Below are positions 1 to 11,557 of a stretch of DNA of 64,000 nucleotides, one piece after another (position 1 is the first letter of the stretch; each line of letters begins with the position of its first letter). The notes under the pieces were generated by a model. That model ran no database searches and was not told where the DNA came from. It saw only the letters and a list, made by a program, of their open reading frames with translations. The translations under genes and the position numbers were made by a program. Source of the stretch: Garcia nutans (lineage: Eukaryota > Streptophyta > Magnoliopsida > Malpighiales > Euphorbiaceae); the NCBI GenBank assembly GCA_947685225.1, contig CANTUV010000024.1, positions 29,468,001-29,532,000 of the forward strand, in the 5' to 3' direction.

Positions 1-814
1 TAAACGCTTGGTGTCATTGTAAAAATATTTTTGAGGTGAAAGACCGGGTCGTAAGCCTCAAAAATAAGTTCTTGAAACTGGGCTGAGTGAAAAGACTGGG
101 TCATAAACCCAAGCCTAGTTGGACTGTTACATTGATATTTACTTTTAGGGCTAGACACATGGCATCATTATGGACTAAAATGGTGACTCTGAGATTTGAT
201 TGATGTATTAGTTATTTTGGGCCCATGCTTGTGTATGTGTTGGTGTGAATTATCAAGTGATGAAAACATATATCCAAAAGTGATCTTGAATATTATGTGA
301 TGACATAGCATATGAACATTCGACATTGGCATTGTATTTAAATTTTATTATTATAAAAGTTTGTACCACTAGGCTTCGGCTTAGCACAATTGTAACTCAT
401 CGCGTAGGTGACAGGGGTGATCCGGAAGAGCTGGAGAGTTCTACTATACCAGATCGGGTTTAGACTTGTGTTATTGGAGCTTGAAGTGTTTGTGCTATAA
501 CAAGATCAGTGTCACTTTGCCAGCATGTATATATTTTATTTTATAGTATATTTTGACATTATGTATATTATATTATGTTTTGAGAGTATATGTATATACA
601 TTGTAAATTACAAATGATGTTTAAATAATTAACTAATGCGAGAATTTTGTGTATTTTCATATGTATACATATGTTTTTCATTCAAATATTTTTAGTAATA
701 AGGGAATGTAAAAATTTTTATTAAACCGGATTGTGATATTTTTATACTGTATATGCGTATCTTACATACTGAGAGTGCATATATTATACATTTATAGGGT
801 ATAAGAGAGTTACA
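1..814 (+). mobile_element. Decayed right part of a Tekay-type LTR
   Basis: The window opens inside an LTR. It shares landmarks, in the same order, with the better preserved LTRs at 12775-15088 and 48848-51809: a GTAACAG-type hairpin remnant (about 1-130), a TTGGGCCCATG block near 218, the module CTAGGC..GGCTTAGCACA..ATCGCGTAGGTGACAG at 366-414, and a tail ending in AGTTACA near 814. No internal element sequence follows, so it is a truncated or solo LTR. It is clearly more mutated than the other copies, hence older. The left end lies outside the window, so no TSD can be tested. Confidence 0.7.
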
Positions 815-819
815 TTACA

Positions 820-1320
820 ACTGTATTATAACATTCTTTTTTTGAAAGACAATAGATATATATACTTATAATTATCATATACCTAAAAATACTAAAATAT
901 GAGAGCTGTATACTGATATTCTTTCTTTATGACAATAAGTAAATATAGGTATATACTACATATATATTCATACACTAAGATATTATAATTGCATAATGAT
1001 TTTTTTTATAGACAATAAAATATGTAATTATAGTTAGTATATATCTAACTATAATAAGAAATAACAGCTACATACCAATATATTTTCTTCAAAACAATAG
1101 GTATATGTAGGTATATATTACATATACCTTTATATATTAAAATATTACAGCTGTATTCTGATATTCTTTTTTAAAAGACAATATAGATATATGTAGCTGT
1201 AGTTATGCACCTACAAATGCTAAAAATATAAGAGTTGCATATTAATATTCTTTCTTTAAAACAATAAATATATAAGTATATACTACATGTACCTTCATAT
1301 AATAAAATAAAAATAAATAT
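820..1320. repeat. Degenerate ~80-bp tandem repeat (about 6 copies)
   Basis: A recurring segment of the form A-CAGCTGTAT-ACTGATATTCTTT-..-AAGACAATA-..-TATATAC starts near 829, 902, 985, 1067, 1147 and 1231, a period of about 80 bp. Copies differ by many substitutions and small indels. It is AT-rich, non-coding, and starts right after the LTR remnant, about 1 kb upstream of the UBA2a-like gene. Confidence 0.6.
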
Positions 1321-2103
1321 ATTTTTTTTGTAATACAATATAATAACTAATATGTGAATTATGTTATATATTAAAATATTATTTTTAAATAATTTTTGTA
1401 GTATATGTTAAACTTATTTTAAAAATATAAATTAAATTAGATTAAATATATAAAAGTGTGTGCATAAAATATAATTCAAAATTAGTTAACATAATACTAC
1501 AAAAAACATTTTAGTATAAAAAAATATGTGAAACTTATTTTAGTTTAAATATTTTATAATTTTAAAAATTAAACTTTTATTAATATTAATCAATTAATTT
1601 ATAATATTTGTAATTTTATATATTACTTTAAATTAATTATAAGTAGAAACTTAATTTAAATATTTTAAATTTAATATTTTAAAAAATTTATTTAATAATT
1701 TGTCTAAAAATAAATAGAATAAACAATATAAACAATATAATAAAAGACTAAAAAATAAAAAAAATACACAAATAAAAAATAAAAAAAGATAAAAATCACA
1801 AAAAATAAATATATAAAAAAATAATTTCACATAACTAAAAGTATAAAAAATAAAAAAGTACTATAAATATATAATGAAATAAAAAAATTATATGTAATTT
1901 AGAGTAAATAGGAAAAAGAACAGTTAATTTATAACATTATAATTAAATCTTAAAAATAAATTTAAAAAATTATTGAATAAGTTTTTATGTCTATGTGTGG
2001 ATAATCATTTTTGGCGTGTATATGGACAACAAGAGACATGTGATTGTCCTTAAAAAATTTACGCCGTAATTTTGTCGTTATAAAAATTAGTTTCTGTACA
2101 ATA
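1321..2103. other. AT-rich intergenic DNA, no gene seen
   Basis: Nearly pure A/T with many short A and T runs and no open frame of coding character. Nothing recognised except that it leads into the promoter of the gene at 2280; scaffold-attachment-like composition is possible but unproven. Confidence 0.5.
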
Positions 2104-2279
2104 ATATATATATATATATAGTGCCGTATATTTGAGTAATGATAACTGGGTTTCGGTGGACAAAGTAAAAAGCCCTTACAGTCGAGATCCCAAAACCCAA
2201 ACCCTAGCCACTCCACCGCCACCGCCACACTGCCACCTGATTTGATTTCTTTAATTTCTGACATTCAGTATCGCCAGCA
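2104..2279 (+). promoter_or_regulatory. Core promoter and 5' leader of the UBA2a-like gene
   Basis: An (AT)n tract at about 2104-2121 could serve as TATA box. A telo-box, AAACCCTAG, lies at 2199-2207, an element common in plant genes for translation and RNA-handling proteins. Between it and the ATG at 2280 is a CT/CCACCG-rich leader typical of plant 5' UTRs. The start site is inferred, not seen. Confidence 0.5.
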
Positions 2280-3707
2280 ATGGCTAAGAAGCGCAAGCTC
2301 GGTTCCAAAGTCAACGAAGCAACTGAGCCACCACAAAAGCAGCAGCAAAAACAAAAACAGAAACAACAAGAGATTATAGATGAAGAAGAATACAACGTCG
2401 TTGAAGAAGCAGAAGAGGAAGATGAATACGAAGAAATTGAAGAAGAGGAAGATGGAGAAGAAGAGGTAGAAGAAGATGATGACGAAGAGGATGAGGATGA
2501 GGATGAGGAAGATGTGGAAGATAATCACAATCAGATCTTATCTGTTCCCGACGACGAAGACGACGAACCCATTGAGAAACTTCTTGAACCATTCAGCAAA
2601 GAACGACTTATTAATCTCCTTCGTGAAGCAGCGGATAACTACCGGGATATTGCCGATCGCATACGCCGGATAGCTGATGGGGACCCAGTCCACCGCAAGA
2701 TTTTTGTTCATGGCCTTGGCTGGGATACAAATACTGATGCCCTCTTTGATGCTTTTAAACCCTATGGTGAGATCGAAGATTGCAAAGCTGTGTGCGACAA
2801 GGTCTCTGGAAAATCCAAAGGCTATGGATTTGTCCTCTTCAAGAAGCGAAGTGCGGCTCGTAAAGCACTAAAGGAACCTCAGAAGAAGATTGGCAACCGG
2901 ATGACTGCCTGCCAACTCGCCTCAATTGGTCCAGTCCCAACCAGCGGTGCTGCAACCCCAGCACAGCTGCAGGTGTCAGAGTATACTAAGAGGAAGATTT
3001 ATGTAAGCAATGTTGGGAACGAATTAGATCCTCAGAAGCTGACTGCCTTTTTCTCCAAGTTTGGAGAGATTGAGGAAGGTCCATTAGGACTCGACAAGGT
3101 GACTGGTAAGCCCAAGGGGTTTTGTTTGTTCGTGTACAAGGACATGGAAAGTGCCAAGAAGGCTCTTGAAGAGCCACACAAGAACTTTGAGGGTTACATT
3201 TTGCATTGCCAGAGAGCTATCGATGGCCTAAAACCTGGAAAATCATCACAGCAGCAACAGCACCACCATAATGCACACAGCTCGCATTTCCAGAGGAATG
3301 ATAATCATGCTTATGCTGGTGGATCCACTGCGGGACCAGCTCATCTAATGGCGCCAGCTGCTGGACCTAGTAGTGGGTTTAACCAGGGAGGTACAGCTGC
3401 ACCTGCTTTGAACCCTGCTCTTGGACAAGCTCTAACGGCTTTGCTTGCCACGCAGGGTACTGGATTGGGGCTCACTAATCTACTAGGAACGCTGGGCTCT
3501 GCTGCTAACCAGGGTGGTGTGCCAGGTGCTGCACCGGGATTGCCGGGTGCCTATGGTAACCAAAAAAATATAAGCCCCGGAGTTATTGGGTCTTACGGAA
3601 ATCAGGGAGTGATGCAAGGTGGCTACTCAAATCAGCAAGGTGGGTCTGGAAGAGGGCAGCATAGCGGGGGGCAATACGGTGGTGCTATGCCTTACATGGG
3701 TCACTAG
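2280..3707 (+). CDS. UBA2A: UBA2a-like nuclear RNA-binding protein with two RRMs
   Basis: 475 codons, a length and layout matching plant UBP1-associated protein 2A/2B. Order: basic N-terminus (KKRK) and Gln/Lys-rich stretch (about 20-30), a very acidic region (about 33-97), the conserved PIEKLLEPFSKE segment (from ~98), RRM1 at ~139-215 (RNP2 IFVHGL, RNP1 KGYGFVLF), RRM2 at ~238-315 (RNP2 IYVSNV, RNP1 KGFCLFVY), then a Gln/His and Gly/Ala-rich low-complexity tail ending PYMGH as in the family. UBA2 proteins bind U-rich 3' UTRs in the nucleus, interact with UBP1, and relate to ABA and wounding responses and mRNA stability; this is family knowledge. The coding region is uninterrupted, and the ATG fits both the homology start and the leader. 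It is the only intact host gene in the window. Whether it is 2A or 2B is less certain than the family. Confidence 0.93.
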   Translation: MAKKRKLGSKVNEATEPPQKQQQKQKQKQQEIIDEEEYNVVEEAEEEDEYEEIEEEEDGEEEVEEDDDEEDEDEDEEDVEDNHNQILSVPDDEDDEPIEKLLEPFSKERLINLLREAADNYRDIADRIRRIADGDPVHRKIFVHGLGWDTNTDALFDAFKPYGEIEDCKAVCDKVSGKSKGYGFVLFKKRSAARKALKEPQKKIGNRMTACQLASIGPVPTSGAATPAQLQVSEYTKRKIYVSNVGNELDPQKLTAFFSKFGEIEEGPLGLDKVTGKPKGFCLFVYKDMESAKKALEEPHKNFEGYILHCQRAIDGLKPGKSSQQQQHHHNAHSSHFQRNDNHAYAGGSTAGPAHLMAPAAGPSSGFNQGGTAAPALNPALGQALTALLATQGTGLGLTNLLGTLGSAANQGGVPGAAPGLPGAYGNQKNISPGVIGSYGNQGVMQGGYSNQQGGSGRGQHSGGQYGGAMPYMGH

Positions 3708-5950
3708 ATATCATATCTACCAGGTATCATGTGTAGCCTAATGTATTTTATCCAGTTTTTGTCAATGACTTCTGGAAATGATGGAAACTATACACTGCGC
3801 AGTCATTATTTATGCACCGTAAGAGCAATCCAAATTGTAGGAATTTTTTTAGCCATATCTTTAATCATTTAATTTTGTTATTGGACTTCTTTTTTATATA
3901 GTTTTTGTGCTTCACAATTAATTTATGTACTTCAGCAATCTCATGCCACCTTCAAATTTGCTGTCAATATTTCAAAAATTCATATACTTCACTGGCATTA
4001 CATATATCGGCCTTTTCATATGCAGTTTTGAACTTGTTTTTCTCCCAAAAAAGGTGAGCTATTTTTTATGTTTTGAATGATTCTTACTGGAAACAGCATT
4101 GTTTTCTGTACTAATAATTAAAACTCCCTACTGTAGTTATATGAGTTACCGGTAACAAATTATTTTCTTCATCACTTTATCTTCTAACTGATGTTGTAGT
4201 TATATGATATTTTCTTTTCTGTTGGCTAGATCTTTTGATTATGCTTTTTAGCTTTTTTTCCATTTTTTTAAAGTTTTTGAAGGATTTTACCCTGATTCAC
4301 TTTTGAAAATCTGTCTTCATGCTTTCCTACTAATTTTGCAGATAGGTGCATCAGTCTTTTATCTAATGGCCTGCCGATTCTTCTGACGTTTATGGAGCTT
4401 ATGCAAATGAAGTCTTTTATAAACACGATAAAAAGTTGCTTTTATTTACTAGAAACAGACTCTTAAAATGTCTTTCTGTTTTCTCTACTAAGCTTCCTTC
4501 TATATATATTTTTTTCATTTGAAAACATTGTATTTTGAGTTTCAGTGTTCAAAACTTTTTTGGAACAATTTGACTATTTCCATAAATAGAACTGATATGG
4601 TATGCAGTGAGTGGGATTGACAAAAAAGTGCTTTACCTAGTTTTCAATGATGCACTGCTATTTCGCAATTCTTTTAACTATTGCATTGAACTTAATTTCT
4701 TGCTTGCAGTAGTATATTTATTACCTTAATTTCCAATTCTTCACAATCTTATTTCAATGGTTTTGTGGATTTTGCTATAATTGAACTTGAAATATAGTTG
4801 GCATTCTATCAATTTCAGGGTGATTATTCATGCTGCATGTTTTAAATGAAATTTGAAGACCATCGCCGTTGTGTTAACGCATGGATCTTTATCATTAGTA
4901 ATCATTTGTGTTTATGAATTTTTCATTGCCGGTATTTTTTTTTCTCTTTCTGGTCGCAGGTTGAGCTACCATTGCCAGTACTTATTCTCAGAAACTGTAT
5001 GCAATTGGGTGAAAAATATTGAACGAACTTCTAGGAAATTTTTAAAAAATTTCTTCATTCATGGTGATCTACTAAGATTTTATTTATATTTGGAAATTTT
5101 TTTTCTCTACTCTGGACTAGGTTACTTTAGAAGTATTGTTTTCTTGATGTGATATTGCTTTATTTTGTCTTATAAGCTATCCATGGGGTTTATATGCACG
5201 GTCTGTTGACATTTTTTTTTGGAACAAATTTTTTAGATTTAATTATGCCCATGATTTTTTGGTAGTTTTGAAATTATTATGCTCAAATGCCCTTGGGTTT
5301 CAGGGCGGGCGTGCCTTTTTTTGAAGTCTGTTAAACGATACTTCACATTGGTTCAAAAATGCTTTTCCATTTTAAACTTGTAGGATTCAAATTGATTCAT
5401 GGCATTCGAGAGTTGTCTGGGGGAGGATGCCCGATGATGTGACTTAATTAGAAGTGTATTGTTTTTGTGATCTGGGATTGTTTTAGTTTGTGACTTTTGT
5501 CCATGGTGTTTTGTATTACCTTTCCCATTTTCTTACCTTTCCCACGCAAATACTACACCTGAACTGCAATGATTGCCATAGTTGATTTGAGTCACAGAAA
5601 AATGTGGTTGCCATGGAGTTAAATGGTGAGAGATTGAATTTGAATTTTTTATTTATATGTGGATTTTGTAGTTTCAATTTATGTCCTCTAACAAACAAAA
5701 TTCATATTTCTCCGAAATAAATTCTGGTTTATGTTTTGAGGAAGGCAGGTGCAATCAAGACTCTTGAAGATTTTGGTGTACCTTAGTTATTCCAGTTATG
5801 TCATTCATAATGTTTTCTTGAAAAAGGAGGAATTAAGATATAAGAACCTTGTAATGATAAGAGTTAATCAGTTTAGCTGTGTTCCCTAAATATCTATTTG
5901 GGATTGACTTCTGACCAAGTTTTGAATATCAGGTTTCGAATTATTTTTTA
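3708..5950 (+). other. Probable 3' UTR and downstream region with a possible 3'-UTR intron
   Basis: T-rich, plant-intron-like sequence without a coding frame. A good donor (AAG/GTGAGC, GT at 4054) is followed by acceptors with pyrimidine tracts ending at 4341 (TTTTGCAG) and 4959 (TCTGGTCGCAG). A spliced 3' UTR downstream of the stop codon is plausible. Nothing else is recognised up to 5950. Confidence 0.4.
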
Positions 5951-8006
5951 ATTTTTAAAACAAAATTTAATTGCTTGCGACGCCATGGGCTGGAAAAGCT
6001 AGAAATTCAGCATTCTATAATTTTGGTTTTCTAAGTTATTTTAGTATGTTTTCCTTTGAAATAATAATATATCCATCTAGATTTTAGTGTGAATTTGATA
6101 AGACTTCAAAAATATGTTTAATAATATTCATCCTTTGAAATAATAATATCCATCTAGATTTTAGTGTGAATTTGACAAGGCTTCAAAATATTTTTAACAA
6201 TATTCTTTTTTATGTAACTTGTAAAAAAAAATTATACATAAAAATAAAAAAAGTTGCAAAACTCGTTTTTAGTGTGAATTTGACAAGGCTATCTGAAAAT
6301 TCGTTTTTATGAGGCAATCGTTACCTGATTTTTTTTGCCCAAAAATGGTTACCTGATTTTGCTTTTCTCTTTTCCAAACAACGGCCCAATTTTTTTTTTT
6401 TTCAAATCCATGCAGTGATTTTTATATTTTTTTCCTATTTATATTTTATATTTATATTTTTATTTAATATAAATACAACATATATTTAATATATGTATAA
6501 TATATATAAAATACGAAATAAATGTATCTGTATATATTAAGCTTCTATTAAATATCTATAAGATATTTACTATATATTTATTAAATATTTATAAAATTTT
6601 TTTAATAATTTTCTAATTTTGTATTCACACATCCACAAAATATCCTGATATCAATATAACATCTATATAAAATACACAAAATATATAACAAATATATAAT
6701 ATACATACAACATCTACCAAACATATACAATATCTATTAAATATATACAAAATATCTATCAAATATCTATACAGTACTACATAACGAAATTAATATTTTT
6801 TAAATTTATTTTTAACTGTATAATATTTAAAATTTGCTTAAAATAAAATTAATGATTTTTATTAATATATTTTTTTATATATTTTGCTATATATATATGT
6901 ATTTTAAATGTTTATTTGTTATTTGTAATTAAAATTAAATTTTTTTTATGAAAATTAATATATTTTATATACTGAAAATAAAATTTAAAATATTAATTTA
7001 TTATTTTATTGGAACATATTTATTTAATATTGAAGTTTAAAAAATATATATAAAAATTGAAATAAAATAGTGAGAAAAGACATTTTTTGAAAAAAAAATC
7101 TTTTTTTAGTGAGAATGTATTTTTTAAAATTTGGCTCTAATTTTTCTAAAAATATAAATATTTTTATTTTTTTTATAGTGATTTTGAAATAAAATTTATT
7201 TTTTTAAGTAGTTTTGTAAATGTTACTATTCTTATAGGTTTGTGACTAGTTATGGAATAGGTTGTGCGTTAACTCACTAATCTTGTATGGCTCAGTCTAA
7301 CCTAAGAAATTAGGGTCGAGTTAAGTAAGATTTTCAGAAAATAGGATTGATTTTCAAATTAAAATTTAAAATTTTCTAAAATTGTGGGGTCATGTCTCAT
7401 GTTGATTCAAAAAATATTGCCCAACTTAACTTGACTTGACCTGAATATATATATAATAGTCATTTATAAATGGAAACCATTTTCATTTTTATCTCTTAAT
7501 TTGAAATCCTAATTTCCCTAATTGCCTCTTATTTCTCCCTCAACCATAGCCTCATCCTTCACTCCTCTCTCTTATGCTCCTGCACAAGGCCACAAAAGCA
7601 CAACCACAATCCCTTACTCTCTCTTTCTCTCTCTCTCTCTCTCCCCTTAGTCTATGTTGTTCATGCTTCGCCTCTCCACCTCTACTATATTGCGTCTTAG
7701 CCTTTGCGACTTTGTCAATCTTCACTTTATGATGAATATGGCCTCTGTTTGGTTGTTTGATTTTGTCATCTTCTTCCCTCGTCTCCCTTCCTCACAGCCT
7801 CACATCTCTACCTCTCTCTCCAAATTTCATTTTTATTTGGTTGTCTGATGTTTGTTTGAAATATGCTATTTTGAAATTTTTTGTTTTATTATTTTTTTCT
7901 TTGATTCATTTTCTATTTGATATTTTTTTGAGATCTAGTTTTGTTTGATTTTGTGTTGATTGATTTGGTTATCTGCTTTGATTCTTATAGCTTGTTGTTT
8001 GTTAAA
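5951..8006. other. AT-rich intergenic DNA with a tandem duplication and a CT tract
   Basis: No supported gene. A ~79-bp segment (CCTTTGAAATAATAAT..) is duplicated head to tail at about 6052-6131 and 6132-6210, with a third partial copy near 6265. About 7480-7850 is a pyrimidine-rich, leader-like stretch with a (CT)n tract at about 7616-7645 and a TATAAATGG at about 7464. The short frame after it (7654-7848) lacks recognisable domains and I do not call it a gene. Confidence 0.45.
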
Positions 8007-8066
8007 ATTATTTTTTCAATCCCTAAACTAATTCTTATTATTTTTTCAATCCCTAAACTAATTCTT
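8007..8066. repeat. Perfect 30-bp tandem duplication
   Basis: A 30-bp unit (ATTATTTTTTCAATCCCTAA..) occurs twice directly adjacent, 8007-8036 and 8037-8066, without mismatch. It lies just left of the gag remnant. Confidence 0.85.
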
Positions 8067-8129
8067 TCCCACTCTTTAAAATTTCCATCACACAACTATT
8101 AAACCAAGTATTTGGTTCTCCTCTCATTT

Positions 8130-8410
8130 AATGCCTAACAAATTCTATGGCTTAGGTGACAGGACAACTCAAAATTTGTGCCCTCACTTCTACTTCCTCT
8201 AGGAAAACTAAAGGATCGCCTCCCTCTTCTAATGTTGGTGGTTGCATATCTAGAAATTGCTTAAATATAGTGTTATGATCAACTAAGTCTATTCAGAGAG
8301 GATTTGGATATAGTGGTACTGGAGGCTCAGTCAGATTAACAAATGGAGGTCGGATTACCCTATCAAAAGGTATATACAAAGGTCATTGATTCCCTTGAGG
8401 ATCCATATTA
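8130..8410 (-). pseudogene. Degenerate gypsy gag N-terminal fragment
   Basis: Read on the minus strand from the ATG at 8408-8406, translation gives MDPQGNQ, then a stop, then phrases such as PLYIPFDRVIRPPF, LTEPPVPLYPNP and, after a further stop, QPPTFRGGDPL. That last phrase is the conserved gag N-terminal motif of plant Ty3/gypsy elements (FLxxxPPxFxGxxxPxxAxxW). Several stops and frame breaks show it is dead. It lies leftward of a minus-oriented LTR start (8614) and a primer-site-like sequence (8599-8610), the correct order for a minus-strand element. Confidence 0.6.
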
Positions 8411-8598
8411 AATTAATTATACTTTATATTTGAAATCTCAAACAAACAGACACATCACATGTCAATAATACCAAAGAATATTAGAATAAGAGATATTAAA
8501 AATGAATTCCCAGGCTCTGTGGTATTCCTATACACTTTCACTTATTTTTACAACTCATACACATGTCTCATTACTCTTTTCCTTTCCTTAAAATCTTA

Positions 8599-8610
8599 GC
8601 CCTAAAACCA
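8599..8610 (-). other. Decayed primer-binding site
   Basis: On the minus strand this reads TGGTTTTAGGGC, 9 of 12 matching TGGTATCAGAGC, the complement of the plant initiator tRNA-Met 3' end used by many LTR elements. It is 3 bases from the LTR end at 8614, the expected spacing. Confidence 0.45.
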
Positions 8611-8719
8611 CTCTGTCACACCCTGCCTCCCAATGGTGTGACAATCCTAGGGTCTAGGTGGGTTTTAGGCCGCCAAGCACCTCATAGAATCCATATTCTA
8701 ATTAGCTATGGATATCTTT

Positions 8720-11557
8720 TATAACACCCCGATACTCCATATAAGTACTATATATATACCTGGTATACATACAGTAAGTATATAAAGTACAAGGATGTCA
8801 CTCTTCGTTACAATTTAAAAACCTTTACCAGTGTTCAAACCACCTTACATTCATTTAAAGAACATTTACAAAATCATTATACTTTTAATGATCTTACATA
8901 TAAATAATAGTCTTATCTTTATTAAAACTTCATTTATACATATGAATACACTTCATCAGAAATACATCATAATTAAAAGTTTTACATGTATGCATCACCC
9001 TCTAGTTGGTCTCGACAAACTCTTACTCTACTCGTGGCATAACGAAAGACTTCATATCTTCCACCTAGTCACCTGCACGAATACACATCCGCGCTAAGCC
9101 CGAGAGCTTAGTAGTACAAATATAACATATAAACATACCTTATAGAAATTCCACGTATTAATAGTTTCTTATCATGTTTTTCCTTTCTAATTGCACCTTT
9201 AATATATCTCGACTACATTCATATATTATATATATATATATATATAAGTCATTATCACCAACCATAATCCATTAATAATACTCATAACCAATATATCAAT
9301 ATACACATTATATGTCATACTTCATAACATTATTTTATTCACAATTCACCATTCATGAATCACATTTCCAACAAAGACAATCATTATCATCAACCACAAT
9401 CCATCACCAATATTCACAATCACTATATCAATACACACATTACATATCATACTTTACAACATTACTTTATTCACAATTCACCATTCATGAATCACATTTC
9501 CAACAAAGACAATCATTAATCTCTTTACTCATTTATTCAATATTTGTATATCACATTGACAACAAAGACAGACTCGGGCCCAAAAACACTAATATGCCAT
9601 TCTACTTTCAGAGTTAATGCTTTGGTTTAATTATCACATTTCATTAATATCATAATCCCAACTAGGCTTCAAGGATTAGGTTCAACCAAGCTTCAAGGGG
9701 AACAAAGCATGCTAAGTATCAACCCAACTTGGCTTCAAGAACCAACCCAACCTAGCTTCAAGGGTTGTAACATCTCAATTAGGCTTCAAGGATCAAATCC
9801 AACCTAACTTCAAGAGATTGTTACTATTATTAGGCATGCCACCAACAACAAACTCTGAAAATAGAATAACACATTAGTCACACAATTCATTGATTATTTC
9901 ATCATCAATATCATTTCCAAATCTCATCATCATCTAGGCAAACATGCCTTATTTCTTTCAATTGAATCATCATAGCCAATCACAATGGCTTCATATCACA
10001 TTTGAATTATCATAGCCAATCACAATGGCTTCACATCATATTATGTCTCAACTCATATTATGATATTTCATTATTCAAGTATCCATAATCAATTACCTCA
10101 TCACCTCATTCACATTATACAAATAGCATCATTGCTATAACATTACAAAGTACATTATTCATATAGCACAATACCACTCACAAGATTCACAATGCATAAA
10201 ACATAACATTGTTCATATGCATCATCATTATAATTCATAACATTAGTTTCACATCTCTTTATGTCTCAATTTACCTTAAAGTAATTCATCATAAAAGTAT
10301 TTATCATAATAAATTGCATTGCACATACCTTTTTGAATGATCATCTTCTCTTTCACACTATACAAGTCACATTATATTAACAACATAATAAATTGCTTAA
10401 CATTGTTTTAAGTATTAAAATCATATAAAAGAATGCATCTAGGTAAGTTTGTACTTACCTCAATAACAATCCACACACTATCAACACTTTCCTTTTCCAA
10501 GGTTCTTCACTTCCAAAATTAGGGCAAATCACCTTCTTTCAAAATCTAATCCCAAAAATGATACAATACATCAATTCTAATACAATTTATCACTTAATAA
10601 CCTCATCTAAGACCTTTATAACACACATTACAAACCAACACCTCATGTTAGAGCCCACGGCCGTGGCCACCTCAACCCCCACGGGCGTGGGATAAAGAAG
10701 GATTCTGCCACTCATGTTCCTATCCTCCACGGCCATGGCTTCAAATAACTATGAATGGCCACGGCCATGGCACCCAAGGCCACGGGCGTGGCATCCAGAA
10801 GGCTACTGCCTTCAGCCAAAATCTCATTCCAAAGCCCAAAAATTCCAACAAACATCAACCACATGAAGATCTATGACAATAACTAAACAAACTCAAGTTA
10901 AATCTCATGTTACACTTCAAAATCCTAACACAAAATCAACTCCAACACTTCCAATAACAACACCAATTCAACTTCTTAACTTACAATCAATTTTAACACT
11001 TAAAAACACATCACAAACACATCTACTCATAAAATCAACAAACCATAATTCACTTCAAACACAACTTCTAAAGAACAAAGGAAATCAAGAAAAAGAACTT
11101 ACCAAAGTTGTTGAATTTCACAAATCTCCAACTTAATTTCTTGATTCTCCCTTCAATTTTGATTTTAGAAATCAAAACACTTCCTTTGCTCTCTTCCCCC
11201 TTTGATAGCCGGCCTCTTCAAGAAAAGAAAAAAAAATAAAAATAATTCAACCACTTCTTCTTCTTTAAATCTCCACCATGCAATCCAACAAGGAAAAATT
11301 ACTTAATTACCCTTTTCCATTTGTTCTAACTCTCTTTTCCCTTATATGTCCTTTTAAGTAATTTCACACTCACAAAATAAATATCCTCCTCCATTGACTC
11401 TCTATTTGACTTATGTATATGTTAATTATACTACCATATATGCAACATATACACTTTCTTTAAAAATTCTTTTCTCTTTCAAATTAACATATACATTCAA
11501 TCCAATTAAAACAACAATAATATTCAAGACTTCTAGGGCATACATTGGGATATTACA
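8720..11557 (-). mobile_element. Solo LTR A (Tekay-like), TSD TCTTT
   Basis: A 2,838-bp LTR without internal region, flanked by a perfect 5-bp duplication TCTTT (8715-8719 and 11558-11562). On the minus strand it starts TGTAATATCCCAATGTATGCCCTAGAAG and ends near GGAGTATCGGGGTGTTATA; the last CA has become TA. It contains the GCGC/GGCTTAG stem module (9068-9116), a hairpin cassette built on AGGCTTCAAG units (9661-9812) and the GGCCACGGCC palindromes (10650-10800). A solo LTR forms by recombination between the two LTRs of one insertion. Small frames inside (for example 9312-9617, 10873-11136) are not genes. Confidence 0.9.
9280..9545. repeat. 132-bp tandem duplication inside LTR A
   Basis: The segment around 9311-9400 (TCATACTTCATAACATTA..) recurs 132 bp downstream from about 9443 with few mismatches, including the phrase CACAATTCACCATTCATGAA. 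It is not apparent in LTR B or C, so it arose in or near this copy. Confidence 0.7.

Noticed and set aside
1962..2592. Minus-strand frames over the UBA2a gene start
   Set aside because: They mirror the Glu/Asp-rich and Gln-rich codons of the real gene on the other strand.
7654..7948. Small plus-strand gene after a CT-rich leader
   Set aside because: Only short frames of low-complexity Phe/Leu/Ser, no domain, no splice-supported extension seen; promoter-like features alone are not enough.
8614..8720. LTR A beginning at 8614 instead of 8720
   Set aside because: TCTTT flanks 8720 and 11557 exactly, and 8614-8719 has a different LTR start (TGTCACACCC) next to a primer site; it is the host LTR.
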